Origin: Paraburkholderia sp. BCC1885
Lineage (GTDB): Bacteria; Pseudomonadota; Gammaproteobacteria; Burkholderiales; Burkholderiaceae
Assembly (NCBI RefSeq): GCF_900996235.1
Contig: NZ_CAAJGM010000212.1
Coordinates: 1 to 60,303 of the forward strand
Reading direction: 5' to 3'
DNA: 60,303 bases
Below are positions 45,901-53,504 of this stretch, one piece after another; the stretch's first letter is position 1; each line of letters opens with the position of its first letter. The notes under the pieces were generated by a model, which saw only the letters and a list, made by a program, of their open reading frames with translations, was not told the origin of the DNA and made no database searches. Position numbers and translations under genes: made by a program.

Positions 45901-46142
45901 TCCGCGTTCGACAACCGGAAATACGACCCAACCACCAGCGGCAGCTTCGCTTCTTTCGCCGCGACGTGCGCCCGGACGACTCCCGCAAGAGAACATTCGT
46001 CGGTAATGGCGAGTCCGGCATAACCCAGTTGCGCCGCACGCTGCGCCAGCTCTTCCGCATGGGATGCCCCACGCAGAAACGTGAAATTCGAGAAGCAGAA
46101 CAGCTCGGCGTACGCCGGCAGCATGGCAAACGGTGTGTCCAT
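42993..46142 (-). CDS. dnaE2: Error-prone DNA polymerase DnaE2 (ImuC)
   Basis: A 1049-residue C-family polymerase that performs translesion synthesis with ImuA and ImuB. The N-terminal PHP domain starts ELFCFSNFTFLRGASHAEEL and has GLAITDECSLAGVVRAH. The polymerase active site carries GRGSAANSAVCYCLGIT and the metal-binding PPDIDVDFEHQRREEVIQYI. A helix-hairpin-helix and OB-fold region lies towards the C-terminus (VIFITIEDETGNVNVIIRPE). Length is normal for DnaE2. Starts 6 bases after the imuB stop. Confidence 0.96.
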   Translation of the reverse strand: MDTPFAMLPAYAELFCFSNFTFLRGASHAEELAQRAAQLGYAGLAITDECSLAGVVRAHVAAKEAKLPLVVGSYFRLSNADGSPAFGLILLAQNREGYGNLCELITLARMRAPKGQYRLTPQDISRPDRSVAHLHGMSDCLAILVPDYPASEPALDAQLAWLDETFPGRGWVGLTLHQRAMDDIHRGSVEYVADQHGIPVVATGQVVMHVRSRKPLQDVLTAIRIGKPVEQCGYELAQNAEQHLRARLRLANLYPGHALDETISVLSRCRFSLDELKYEYPDELVPAGVTPAAYLRQETYIGAHRRFRAGIPYDVQQQIEHELELIAELKYEPYFLTVYDLVRFARNEHILCQGRGSAANSAVCYCLGITEVDPARSNMPFERFISKERGEPPDIDVDFEHQRREEVIQYIYRKYGRDRAAIAAAVSTYRPRGALRETGKALGVDPQIVDRVAKTHHWFDSSADLLRRFEEAGLDPGAPLIQLWATLAMQLLGFPRHLSQHSGGFVISRGKLTRLVPVENAAMAERSVIEWDKDDLESLGLLKIDVLALGMLSAIRRALDIVSEQRGERFEMQDIPAEDEATYAMISNADTVGVFQIESRAQMSMLPRLKPKEFYDLVIEVAIVRPGPIQGGAVHPYLKRRQGFEPVSYPSKDLERALSRTLGIPIFQEQVMQVAMLAAGFTAGEADQLRRAMASWKKKGGLEHYYDRIVNGMAERGYEKAFAEGIFEQIKGFGEYGFPESHAASFALLVYASSWLKCHEPEAFLAAMLNSQPMGFYSPSQLVQDAKRHGVAVLPVDVTVSGWDSSLERFDSTRRPAVRLGLSLLRGMRDGAAQRIEVARAVRPFRSTDDLARRAQLDRHDLQVLAGANALASLAGNRREALWQSVVAVPDRDLLAAAKPDEVTPALGAPSEAEDIVGDYRSTGLTLGRHPLELLRARLLKQRLMSAEVLHTYRNGQLARGCGIVTVRQQPGTAKGVIFITIEDETGNVNVIIRPEVLQRQRAEVLGASLLGVYGVWQREGEVRHLVAQHLVDLSHLLGELATQSRDFC

Positions 46143-46148
46143 GGCCGA

Positions 46149-47615
46149 TCATCCAAAGAGGCCATGCAGGAACCACTTCGCGTCGCCCTCGTCGCGACTG
46201 CTGACGCGCTCCTGATAGGCCCAGTAGCACGTCCCGTCATTCGCCTGAACAACGAAGTAGTCCCGGGTGATGAGCCGGCCGTCGTGCCAGCCCGCCTCGA
46301 TCCGCTCGGGCGGCGACACCTTGCGCAACGGGGAGCCGTAGAACGGCCGATGCCTGCGGACCATCAGCTGCACCGGCTGGTCGAGTAGCCACGCCGGCCT
46401 CGGCATGTGCAAAGGCAATGGCTCGGTGCGCACGGCGTCGCCAAGCGGCACCCAGCGGTTCGCAACTTCAGGCCGGTAATCGGCCGTGGGCGCCGGACGC
46501 AGTACGTTTTCAGCACCTAGCCGCGCCACCAGCAGCTCGACCAGCCGCGTGTGGTCCGCTGCGGTGCCCCCCGGTTCCGTGAAAAGCTGGTCAGAAACAG
46601 CCACCGCCGCGTCGACCTTCATCGCCTCGATGCCGACGGCAATCACAGCTGCGGCCAGTTCGGTTCGGGACACACGCTCCCTGAGCAGGCGGACAAGATG
46701 CTGTTCGCGCCACGTCGGTTCCGCGAGTGCGATGCTGATGATGGTCGGTGCGATCGCCGAGCGCCCCCGCTCGTGTTCCAGGCGTACGTCCAGTGCCGTG
46801 ACCGCGAGCTGCCGACCCGCGAGCCAGCCGCACAACTGCATGATCAGCCGGTGCGCGCTGAAGACCACGGCCTCGGCGTGCTCAACCCGGTCCGGCAGTT
46901 CGATCCGCGCGGAGAACGTAGGAGGCAGTACAAGCCACTCGCACGGTTCCGGCGCCGTACCGAAGGCGCGGTCAAGACAATCCAGTACGTCAGCGCCACA
47001 GCGACGCTGCAGGCCTGCGCGCGGCAGCCGGCGGACGTCGGCAATGCTCACGCAGCCGATACCCGCGAACCAGTCCGCAAACGGGCGCAGTTCAGGCACG
47101 GTGCCGAACGGCAACGCTGACAACCTCCGTTCGAGCGATGCGAGCTTCAACAGTCGCCGGGTACAGGCACGCGCAAGCAACCATGCTCCCGAGCCGGTGG
47201 GCGCCGTAGTGATTCGCGCACCCGCCCCCATCGCGTCGACCACGCGCCGCACCTCGCGACAGAGCACCGCGACGCCGCCAAAGAGCCGCAGGCTCGCACT
47301 GATATCCATGAGCACCGTGGCCTCGGCCGCGACTGCGACATCGGGAGAGAACCGCATCAGCGCCACAGCGACTTCGTGCAACGTCTCATCTTCCTTCGCC
47401 ATATCGCGCTCGTGCAGTTCGATGTCCGGCACAAGCGTCAGCACCCCGCCGCGTCGCATGCCTGGCCGCACGCCTGCCGCGCCCGCCTTCCGGTCCAGCA
47501 GCGCCACCCTGTCGCCCTCCAGCACGACGCAGCCGTGCGCGGACTCAACCAGCCACCGCGGCCGGAATATTTCGAGCGGCAGGCGGGGCAGATGAACGGC
47601 GAGAAGAACGCGCAT
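46149..47615 (-). CDS. imuB: ImuB, Y-family-like mutasome hub
   Basis: A 488-residue inactive Y-family polymerase relative that recruits DnaE2 to the sliding clamp. MRVLLAVHLPRLPLEIFRP is the usual start. Other blocks are RVALLDRKAGAAGVRPGMRR, ATVLMDISASLRLFGG and, in the C-terminal half, WLLDQPVQLMVRRHRPFYG and DYFVVQANDGTCYW. The palm carboxylates of true Y-family polymerases are not in their usual context. It overlaps imuA by 71 bp. A truncated duplicate lies at 38630-39575. Confidence 0.94.
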   Translation of the reverse strand: MRVLLAVHLPRLPLEIFRPRWLVESAHGCVVLEGDRVALLDRKAGAAGVRPGMRRGGVLTLVPDIELHERDMAKEDETLHEVAVALMRFSPDVAVAAEATVLMDISASLRLFGGVAVLCREVRRVVDAMGAGARITTAPTGSGAWLLARACTRRLLKLASLERRLSALPFGTVPELRPFADWFAGIGCVSIADVRRLPRAGLQRRCGADVLDCLDRAFGTAPEPCEWLVLPPTFSARIELPDRVEHAEAVVFSAHRLIMQLCGWLAGRQLAVTALDVRLEHERGRSAIAPTIISIALAEPTWREQHLVRLLRERVSRTELAAAVIAVGIEAMKVDAAVAVSDQLFTEPGGTAADHTRLVELLVARLGAENVLRPAPTADYRPEVANRWVPLGDAVRTEPLPLHMPRPAWLLDQPVQLMVRRHRPFYGSPLRKVSPPERIEAGWHDGRLITRDYFVVQANDGTCYWAYQERVSSRDEGDAKWFLHGLFG

Positions 47616-48252
47616 GTTGACTCAGAAGGATCCGGGCGGGTTGCAGGACAACGGACAGAGGCTCTGCGCGTAACGGACCTCGTCGCTTGACGATTTCGAC
47701 TTCGATGCCGCCTCTGGCAGGCCGTACCGCAAGCCGCAGGACAGCGGGTGATGAATTCTGTGCAGCCGTGAGTGGCTGAACGACAAACAGCAGCGTCTCG
47801 GCCGTCTGGGCCGCCAGATGAAGGCGACGCAACGATGATGCCTGGAGGTGTTGCTGCCAGAGAACCAGCGCGCTACAACTTCCCGTGCGCAGGATCTGTT
47901 CGGCGCTCCAGAGGGCGTCGGCCATCCGCGGCGCCCTGAGCAGTATCGTGCGGTCCATCGGCAGTCCGATGTGACCAAGACCCGGCCCGTTCGGTGTAAT
48001 GGCAGGCTGCAGCAAAACCATCGACCCCCGGTCCGATGAACGAAGAGCAGGCGCGAGCAGGCGCAGCTCACCCACCCCTGCCTGCTGGACCAGCAGCTCG
48101 GTCAATGCGCCCACCGGCCAGCCGCCACCGGGCAGTTCGGCCGACAGCGCTGCGTAACCCGTGTCCACCGTGCGCCCGCCCGCGTGGCCAAGCTGCGCGC
48201 CTCGCCAGAGCGACGGGTGTATTTCCTCGGGACGAGTGGTGGCTGCATGCAT
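47545..48252 (-). CDS. imuA: ImuA, translesion synthesis accessory protein
   Basis: A 235-residue RecA-core-like protein: ALSAELPGGGWPVGALTELL, GVGELRLLAPALRSSD, GLPMDRTILLRAPRMADALW, SALVLWQQHLQASSLRRLHL and VVLQPARILL. ImuA binds ImuB and RecA and is needed for damage-induced mutagenesis. The Walker motif of RecA is not preserved. First gene of the imuA-imuB-dnaE2 operon, with a LexA box beginning 17 bases upstream of the start codon. Confidence 0.92.
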   Translation of the reverse strand: MHAATTRPEEIHPSLWRGAQLGHAGGRTVDTGYAALSAELPGGGWPVGALTELLVQQAGVGELRLLAPALRSSDRGSMVLLQPAITPNGPGLGHIGLPMDRTILLRAPRMADALWSAEQILRTGSCSALVLWQQHLQASSLRRLHLAAQTAETLLFVVQPLTAAQNSSPAVLRLAVRPARGGIEVEIVKRRGPLRAEPLSVVLQPARILLSQHARSSRRSSAPPAARNIPAAVAG

Positions 48253-48268
48253 CGTTTTGCGTAAAAAG

Positions 48269-48284
48269 CTGTATGGATGTACAG
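48269..48284. promoter_or_regulatory. LexA (SOS) box
   Basis: CTGTATGGATGTACAG fits the LexA consensus CTGT-N8-ACAG. It lies 17 bp upstream of imuA and 58 bp upstream of the divergent gene at 48342, so LexA could repress both. Confidence 0.9.
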
Positions 48285-48341
48285 TATCTTACATGGAGAT
48301 TCACTGCGGCAAGCTGGCACTTATTTTCGGTTGGAGCGCAC

Positions 48342-48623
48342 ATGGACATGCCCGTACGCAGGCCACATCCGATGCCGGAAATTGCCGGTTTCGTCGCAAG
48401 CCTGCGAGAGGCGTTCGGCGATCAGGTCATTGACGAAGCTATCCGCAAAGGCAAGGCCGGCGAGCCGACCTTTTTCGCGTCGGAGAATGGTCGAACCGTC
48501 GGCACCCGCGCGCCCCTGTCCGTCAACATCTGGAGGGCCGACAGATCATTGTTCGACCGTCATTTCTGTCCCGGCTGCGACGGCTCCTGTATCGGTACCG
48601 GTGCATCCTGCCGGCGTGCATAA
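48342..48623 (+). CDS. Small Cys-rich protein divergent from imuA
   Basis: A 93-residue protein beginning MDMPVRRPHPMPEIAGFVAS, with LREAFGDQVIDEAIRKGKAG and a C-terminal cysteine cluster FCPGCDGSCIGTGASC (four Cys in 15 residues), which could bind a metal. TTGGAGCG precedes the ATG. Function not recognised. Its position across the LexA box from imuA suggests SOS induction. Confidence 0.6.
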   Translation: MDMPVRRPHPMPEIAGFVASLREAFGDQVIDEAIRKGKAGEPTFFASENGRTVGTRAPLSVNIWRADRSLFDRHFCPGCDGSCIGTGASCRRA

Positions 48624-48653
48624 TGACGTGCGATATCACCACGGGAGACGGGA

Positions 48654-49034
48654 TTGCCCAACCATTTTCTGGTCGTGCTTCTGCTGTGCGGCGTAGCCTC
48701 GCCCGCCTTCGCCGGCAAGCGCTATGTCGAAGTCTGGAATCCGCCAGAGGCGCAGCGAAAATCTGTCGTGCGGCATCACCACATTCACCGCCGGGTGCAT
48801 ATGGACCCACGTGCTCCTGCGGCAGTGCAAACGCCTCCGGTAACGAATGCAGTCACGCCCGTACCTGCTGAGCTGCCCGAAGCGCCGACGCAGAAAGCCA
48901 GCGACGCACTTCCCAGGATTCCACCGAAGATTGGCCCGGACGGGAGAGTGCTTCGTGTGAAGCCAGGCTGTTTGCCGCCAGGGAACGAGAAACGCCTGCC
49001 TCGCGGCGAGGGGGCGTACCGACGCCCCGCGTAG
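48654..49034 (+). CDS. Small secreted His/Pro-rich protein
   Basis: A 126-residue protein with a signal peptide MPNHFLVVLLLCGVASPAFA. The mature part has KRYVEVWNPPEAQRKS, a His-rich VVRHHHIHRRVH and a Pro-rich middle, ending with KPGCLPPGNEKRLP. The start codon is TTG at 48654, after GGAGACGGGA. No family recognised; the His cluster may bind metal. Confidence 0.5.
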   Translation: MPNHFLVVLLLCGVASPAFAGKRYVEVWNPPEAQRKSVVRHHHIHRRVHMDPRAPAAVQTPPVTNAVTPVPAELPEAPTQKASDALPRIPPKIGPDGRVLRVKPGCLPPGNEKRLPRGEGAYRRPA

Positions 49035-49059
49035 CTGGCGCACCTGCTTCGATTACGTC

Positions 49060-49419
49060 ATGCAAAAACTGACACAACCCAGTCACACCGACACCGCCGC
49101 ACTGCTCTGCCACCTGGTGGTGTATGAGCTTGCCGCGTTCGCGATAAACAGGCGCTGGCTAACTGCGGCGAACCTGGTTGAATCTGCAAGACTCTGGTTT
49201 GCGCACGGCGGACGCGTATCAGTGTGGGCAGACCGCATAGCTGCTGTCCACCGCGCACAGCACATCGCAAGGCGACTTGTCGCCGATGGAAAGATCCAGC
49301 CCGCCACATTGCTGCCAGGACGACTGTTGTTTGCCGACTCGCTGACGGTGAACTACGCCGACCCGGTTGTCGGCCACGTGTGGCGCGCCTGCCTGGAATC
49401 CGTCCGCGCGCACGCATAG
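49060..49419 (+). CDS. Conserved-looking small protein, unknown function
   Basis: A 119-residue protein MQKLTQPSHTDTAALLCHLV, with YELAAFAINRRWLTAANLVE, SARLWFAHGGRVSVWADRIA and SLTVNYADPVVGHVWRACLE. The predicted fold is mostly helical, without membrane segments or a signal peptide. It lies 25 bases after the secreted His/Pro-rich gene and 31 bases before the DUF72 gene, all in one direction, so co-transcription is likely. Confidence 0.55.
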   Translation: MQKLTQPSHTDTAALLCHLVVYELAAFAINRRWLTAANLVESARLWFAHGGRVSVWADRIAAVHRAQHIARRLVADGKIQPATLLPGRLLFADSLTVNYADPVVGHVWRACLESVRAHA

Positions 49420-49450
49420 GACACATGGACCAACCGCACCGGAGATGACG

Positions 49451-50362
49451 ATGAAGATCCTTTGCGGCACGGCCGGCTGGACCGATAAAACGCTCATTGC
49501 TTGCAAGCGTTTTTACCCGCGCGGCTGTAGCAGCGCAGAAGCGAGACTGCGCTATTACGCCTCCCGGTTCCCGTTGGTGGAAGTCGACTCGAGCTTTTAC
49601 GGCATGCCCTCCGCGTCGAACTCACAGCTTTGGGCCGAGCGCACGCCGGAGGGCTATGTTTTCAATGTCAAGGCGTTCCGCCTGCTCACCGGCCATCAGA
49701 CAAAGCCTGAGACGCTGCCGGCCAGCATCGCCATGACGTTGCCTGATACCGGCAGGAAAAATCTTTACTATCGCGACGTTCCTGCGAGTGTACTTGACGA
49801 GATCTGGAAGCTGTACCGCGAAGCGCTCGAACCGCTCCGGCAGGCCGGAAAACTCGGCGCCGTGCTCTTCCAGTTCCCGCACTGGCTAACCAGCAACCCG
49901 GAGGGTATTGCCCATGTAGAGGAGTGCGCCTCGCGCATGGAAGGCTACACGGTTGCTATCGAATTCAGGAGCAGTTCGTGGCTCGATGAGCGGCACTTGG
50001 CATCGACGCTTGCATTGCTGCGCCATTCCCGCCTCGTGCATGTCATCGTCGACGCGCCTGCCGATGTCTCAAACCGGGCACATACCGTCTGGGAAGCGAC
50101 CCATCCTGACCTTGCTCTGGTACGCCTGCACGGAAGAAACGCGGCCACCTGGAACGGCGCCGAGTCCGCTGCTGCCCGCTTCGATTACGACTATGGCGAC
50201 GATGAGCTGTCTGATCTCGCGGGCTCAATCCGCAGCATCGCCGCGAGCGTCGGTACGACGCACGTCATCTTCAATAACTGCTTCGAAGATGAAGGGCAAC
50301 GCAACGCAACGACCATGATGTCGATCCTGGGAAAGGACGCCGTTCAGGCAGGTGCCACATGA
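49451..50362 (+). CDS. DUF72-family protein
   Basis: A 303-residue TIM-barrel protein of the YecE/DUF72 family: MKILCGTAGWTDKTLIACKR, FPLVEVDSSFYGMPSASNS, TPEGYVFNVKAFRLLTGHQT, GKLGAVLFQFPHWLTSN and TVAIEFRSSSWLDE. The function of the family is unsettled; a nuclease or nucleic-acid role has been proposed. The ATG at 49451 is chosen over 49445 because GGAG then lies at proper distance. Its place next to translesion genes fits a DNA-damage context. Confidence 0.9.
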   Translation: MKILCGTAGWTDKTLIACKRFYPRGCSSAEARLRYYASRFPLVEVDSSFYGMPSASNSQLWAERTPEGYVFNVKAFRLLTGHQTKPETLPASIAMTLPDTGRKNLYYRDVPASVLDEIWKLYREALEPLRQAGKLGAVLFQFPHWLTSNPEGIAHVEECASRMEGYTVAIEFRSSSWLDERHLASTLALLRHSRLVHVIVDAPADVSNRAHTVWEATHPDLALVRLHGRNAATWNGAESAAARFDYDYGDDELSDLAGSIRSIAASVGTTHVIFNNCFEDEGQRNATTMMSILGKDAVQAGAT

Positions 50363-50396
50363 TCCGTCATTGCAATAACGCACATCGTTTCGAAAC

Positions 50397-51554
50397 ATGA
50401 CGCAACCACGCCGCATTGCCCATCTCGACATGGACGCTTTCTATGCGTCCGTCGAACTGCTCCGCTACCCCGAACTGCGCGGCCAGCCGGTCGTGATCGG
50501 CGGCGGCAGGAACGCCGTCCCTGAATCGCTGCCGGACGGCACGCACCGCTTCAGACGGTTGCGCGACTATGCCGGGCGCGGTGTCGTCACGACGTCGACC
50601 TACGAGGCGCGCGCACTCGGCGTCTTCTCGGCAATGGGCATGATGAAGGCAGCACAACTCGCACCCGACGCCATCCTGCTGCCCACGGACTTCGACTCTT
50701 ACAGGCATTACTCACGCCTGTTCAAGGCGGCGGTCGCGACCTTTACCACGCAGATCCAGGACCGTGGCATCGATGAAATCTATATCGACCTGACCGACAT
50801 CCCTGGCGAACCCGCGATGATCGGCGCCGACATCAAGCGGGCTGTCCGTGATGCCACGGGTCTCACCTGTTCCATCTGCATCGCGCCGAACAAGCTCCTC
50901 GCCAAGATCGGCTCGGAGCTGGACAAACCCGACGGACTGACGATCCTCACACCCCATGACATTGCGTCACGGATCTGGCCATTGCCAGCGCGCAAGGTCA
51001 ACGGTATCGGCCCAAAGGCCAGCGAAAAACTCGCCGCACTTGGCATCGAAACGGTCGGCGACATCGCGACGGCCGCACCGGAATTCCTGCAGGAACATTT
51101 CGGACTCCGGTATGCCGCCTGGCTGATGGACGTTGCCCAAGGCATCGACGACCGGCCGGTCGTCGTGTCGTCCGAACCGAAATCTATGAGCCGCGAAACG
51201 ACGTTTGAACGCGATCTCCATCCGCGTCACGACCGGCCAGCGTTGTCAGAGACATTTACTCATCTGTGTACCCGTGTGGCCGAGGATCTGCAGCGCAAGG
51301 GTTACGTTGGCCGCACGATTGGCATCAAGCTGCGCTTCGACTCCTTCGACACCGTGACACGCGATATCACCATTCCAGATCCCACTTCGGATGCCATCAC
51401 AATCCGCCGTGCGGCGACCGAATGTCTGAAGCGCGTTCCATTGACGAGAAAGCTGCGACTACTGGGCGTACGGGTGAGTGCACTGCAACTCGCAGATGCG
51501 CCGGTTGTGGCCGCGCCGCCGATCCAGATCGAACTGTTCACAGCCAGTGAATAG
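50397..51554 (+). CDS. dinB: Y-family DNA polymerase (Pol IV/DinB-like)
   Basis: A 385-residue polymerase. Catalytic motifs: RIAHLDMDAFYASVELLRYP (first metal Asp), RGVVTTSTYEARALGVFSAM (finger contacts) and RGIDEIYIDLTDI (Asp-Glu pair; the usual S-x-D-E is G-I-D-E here). A helix-hairpin-helix follows (VNGIGPKASEKLAALGIETV), then the little-finger domain (SMSRETTFERDL). The C-terminus QIELFTASE matches a sliding-clamp-binding QxxLF-type tail. No LexA box was seen directly upstream, so it may be co-transcribed from the SOS promoter at 48269. Confidence 0.92.
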   Translation: MTQPRRIAHLDMDAFYASVELLRYPELRGQPVVIGGGRNAVPESLPDGTHRFRRLRDYAGRGVVTTSTYEARALGVFSAMGMMKAAQLAPDAILLPTDFDSYRHYSRLFKAAVATFTTQIQDRGIDEIYIDLTDIPGEPAMIGADIKRAVRDATGLTCSICIAPNKLLAKIGSELDKPDGLTILTPHDIASRIWPLPARKVNGIGPKASEKLAALGIETVGDIATAAPEFLQEHFGLRYAAWLMDVAQGIDDRPVVVSSEPKSMSRETTFERDLHPRHDRPALSETFTHLCTRVAEDLQRKGYVGRTIGIKLRFDSFDTVTRDITIPDPTSDAITIRRAATECLKRVPLTRKLRLLGVRVSALQLADAPVVAAPPIQIELFTASE

Positions 51555-52220
51555 CAAGATGACGCTGTGGCCAGACCTCAAAGGGAACCGGCCAGTACAT
51601 TTCTCAGACCGCCCGTATAACGGAAACGGTTTGCGTTACTGGCTCGGGCAGACGTCGGCCGCAACTCGACATTCGAGCGACGACCACAGATCGTTGACAC
51701 CCATTAGCGGGCCCGGTGTCGAGTGAGCAACAAGTGTCATCGATCAAAGAGCCTGACATTGTCAAGGTACAAGTAACCAGGGCATGCAACATTGCGACTG
51801 CACGTATCTATAATACGTAGCCGCATCCGACCTAAGCTATCCGCCGGTATCAGGCACCGGACGCGTTGATTCGATTCCTGAGGACGCTGTAACTATGCGT
51901 AGGTTTCGCCAGCCCCTACCGCACCCCTCAAGGGGCTGGCCTCGCTTGCGATGACCATCTGCGCATAGTTGCAACCTGAGGATAGGGGTCGGCTACGGAA
52001 ATTGAGGGCTGAGGCGACGGCACAAAACCAACCGCCGCCCGGTCCAAACTTCCCGGGTTAGCCCCTCAACTGTCGTATGCACCCGGTCTGACTTACACCG
52101 AACGTCGCTCCCGGCGCAGCGCCGACGAGAATATCGTGCGCATCTCGACGCACGCCGACGCTGTGTGGTGAATCGCCCCGAGTCTATCCGCCGCGTAACG
52201 ATCCCTACCGAAAGCGTCGG
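51555..52220. other. Non-coding region with strong secondary structure
   Basis: No coding frame is convincing. The middle contains nested inverted repeats (51888-51973). Further short complementary stretches (GAGGGCTGAGG, TAGCCCCTCAAC) lie between 52000 and 52075. It may be the end of a mobile element or a structured RNA. Confidence 0.45.
51888..51973. repeat. Nested stem-loop
   Basis: Outer arms TGTAACTATGCG (51888-51899) and CGCATAGTTGCA (51962-51973) pair at 11 of 12 positions. Inner arms GCCAGCCCC (51908-51916) and GGGGCTGGC (51932-51940) pair perfectly. The word CCTGAGGA flanks both sides of the structure. Confidence 0.7.
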
Positions 52221-52625
52221 CTACCGGTCAAGCCAGTTCTCAATTGTGAGGCCGCGAATGCGGCTGAACTCCTTCGTGTTGTCAGTCACGAGCGTCAGCC
52301 TCAATGCGTAGGCATGCGCGCCAATCAAAAGATCGTTTGCACCTATCGGTTGGCCGGCGATCTCCAGCTCCGCGCGGATGCCTCCGTATTCCGTGTCGGC
52401 GGGCACCTCCAGCGGCAGCACGGGAATGGCCGCCAGGAGGCTTTCCACTTTAGCCAGCAGTCTGGCGGATCCCTTTTTGGCGCAACCATAGCGCAGTTCC
52501 GCTGCGACGACGATGCTCGTGCAAATCGCCCTCGGATCAATCTTCTCGATGCGGGTAGCCACCTGTCCGAACGGATTCCGGATCAGGTCGCTGATGATGT
52601 TTGTGTCCAGCAGATAGCCGCTCAA
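52221..52625 (-). CDS. vapC: VapC-type PIN-domain toxin
   Basis: A 134-residue RNase toxin. The PIN acidic residues are seen in YLLDTNIISDLI (Asp), SIVVAAELRYG (Glu), IGANDLLIGAHA (Asp) and LVTDNTKEFSRI (Asp). The start is TTG at 52625, overlapping the vapB stop as TTGA. VapC toxins cleave tRNA or rRNA and are blocked by the cognate VapB. The gene looks intact. Confidence 0.9.
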   Translation of the reverse strand: MSGYLLDTNIISDLIRNPFGQVATRIEKIDPRAICTSIVVAAELRYGCAKKGSARLLAKVESLLAAIPVLPLEVPADTEYGGIRAELEIAGQPIGANDLLIGAHAYALRLTLVTDNTKEFSRIRGLTIENWLDR

Positions 52626-52894
52626 AGTACATCCTCCGGTCGAACAGGCGGATCTTCAATGTCCGGAAACTGGTCATCAGGTCCGAGCGGCGGCTCCTGT
52701 CTCCAGGCGGCCAGCAATTCGATGATATTCGCAGGCGTCGTCACGGGCTCGATGATGAGCTTGTCGCCCTCCCGATGAATCAGAACGCGATCGCCCGGTA
52801 ACTCGAACTCGACAGGGATGCGCACCGCCTGACTACGATTGTTGCGAAACAGCTTGGCTTCTTTGGGTCGGGAGGATGAAGTTGAAATCGGCAC
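52622..52894 (-). CDS. vapB: VapB-type antitoxin
   Basis: A 90-residue antitoxin with a SpoVT-AbrB/MazE-like DNA-binding N-terminus (KLFRNNRSQAVRIPVEFELP, DRVLIHREGDKLIIEP) and an acidic C-terminal tail that should wrap VapC (QFPDIEDPPVRPEDVL). It starts with GTG at 52894 after GAGGTG. Directly upstream are two 12-bp repeats likely bound by the VapBC complex. Confidence 0.88.
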   Translation of the reverse strand: MPISTSSSRPKEAKLFRNNRSQAVRIPVEFELPGDRVLIHREGDKLIIEPVTTPANIIELLAAWRQEPPLGPDDQFPDIEDPPVRPEDVL

Positions 52895-52907
52895 GATACA
52901 CCTCGCT

Positions 52908-52932
52908 TGTATATGCCAACTGTATATGCCAA
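52908..52932. promoter_or_regulatory. Tandem 12-bp repeats upstream of vapBC
   Basis: TGTATATGCCAA occurs twice (52908-52919 and 52921-52932) with a one-base gap, just upstream of vapB. On the minus strand each copy offers TTGGCA and TATACA words. A candidate operator/promoter for autoregulation. Confidence 0.55.
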
Positions 52933-53504
52933 GGTGCAGGCTGTCAAGATCGCGTCACGTCGCCGGAGGAGCACTCCGATCTTGATGCCGTTCGGGGGTT
53001 CAGGCATGCAGGGCACCAACGCCGCGCGAAGGAGCGCCCCGTCTTCCCGGTGGTCAGGATTGAAGATTCACGTACGCGCGGCCTCGAAGTTGGGTAATTC
53101 GGCTTTCCAGAATACCCCGTGCTTACAAAGTCCTTCAGGACAGCCGTCGGTTCGTGTGGGTCATACTTCAGCTTGAACCCGACTGTCCGTTGATCCTCGC
53201 TGGCGACGAATGGAAGGTCACTTTGATCCTCGCCAACGTTGATCGAAAACCGATTCTCACGACGCTCGATTCGCCAGCCGTTCTTTCCGCTTCGTCCAGT
53301 CAGCGTACGCATTGGCTCGGACCCATGCCCCCCACGCGCTGAACGACGCGCAGCGATGGGCATACCGCAACGCGCACCGGCCACAGTGCTGCCGGAAGCA
53401 GACATTTAGCGGATAAAATCTATGGGCTGCTTCGGGCCCGCTTACGCCCTTCGCATAGATAGCCGCAATAACCTGACCATCACGCGCTCTGGTTGAACCA
53501 AGCA
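52933..53504. other. Gap with possible decayed minus-strand gene
   Basis: Two coding-like minus-strand stretches in different frames: FSAWGAWVRANAYADWTKRK near 53300 and NGWRIERRENRFSINVGEDQ, VGFKLKYDPHEPTAVLKDFV near 53150-53280. They may be parts of one frameshifted gene. No family was recognised. Confidence 0.35.
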
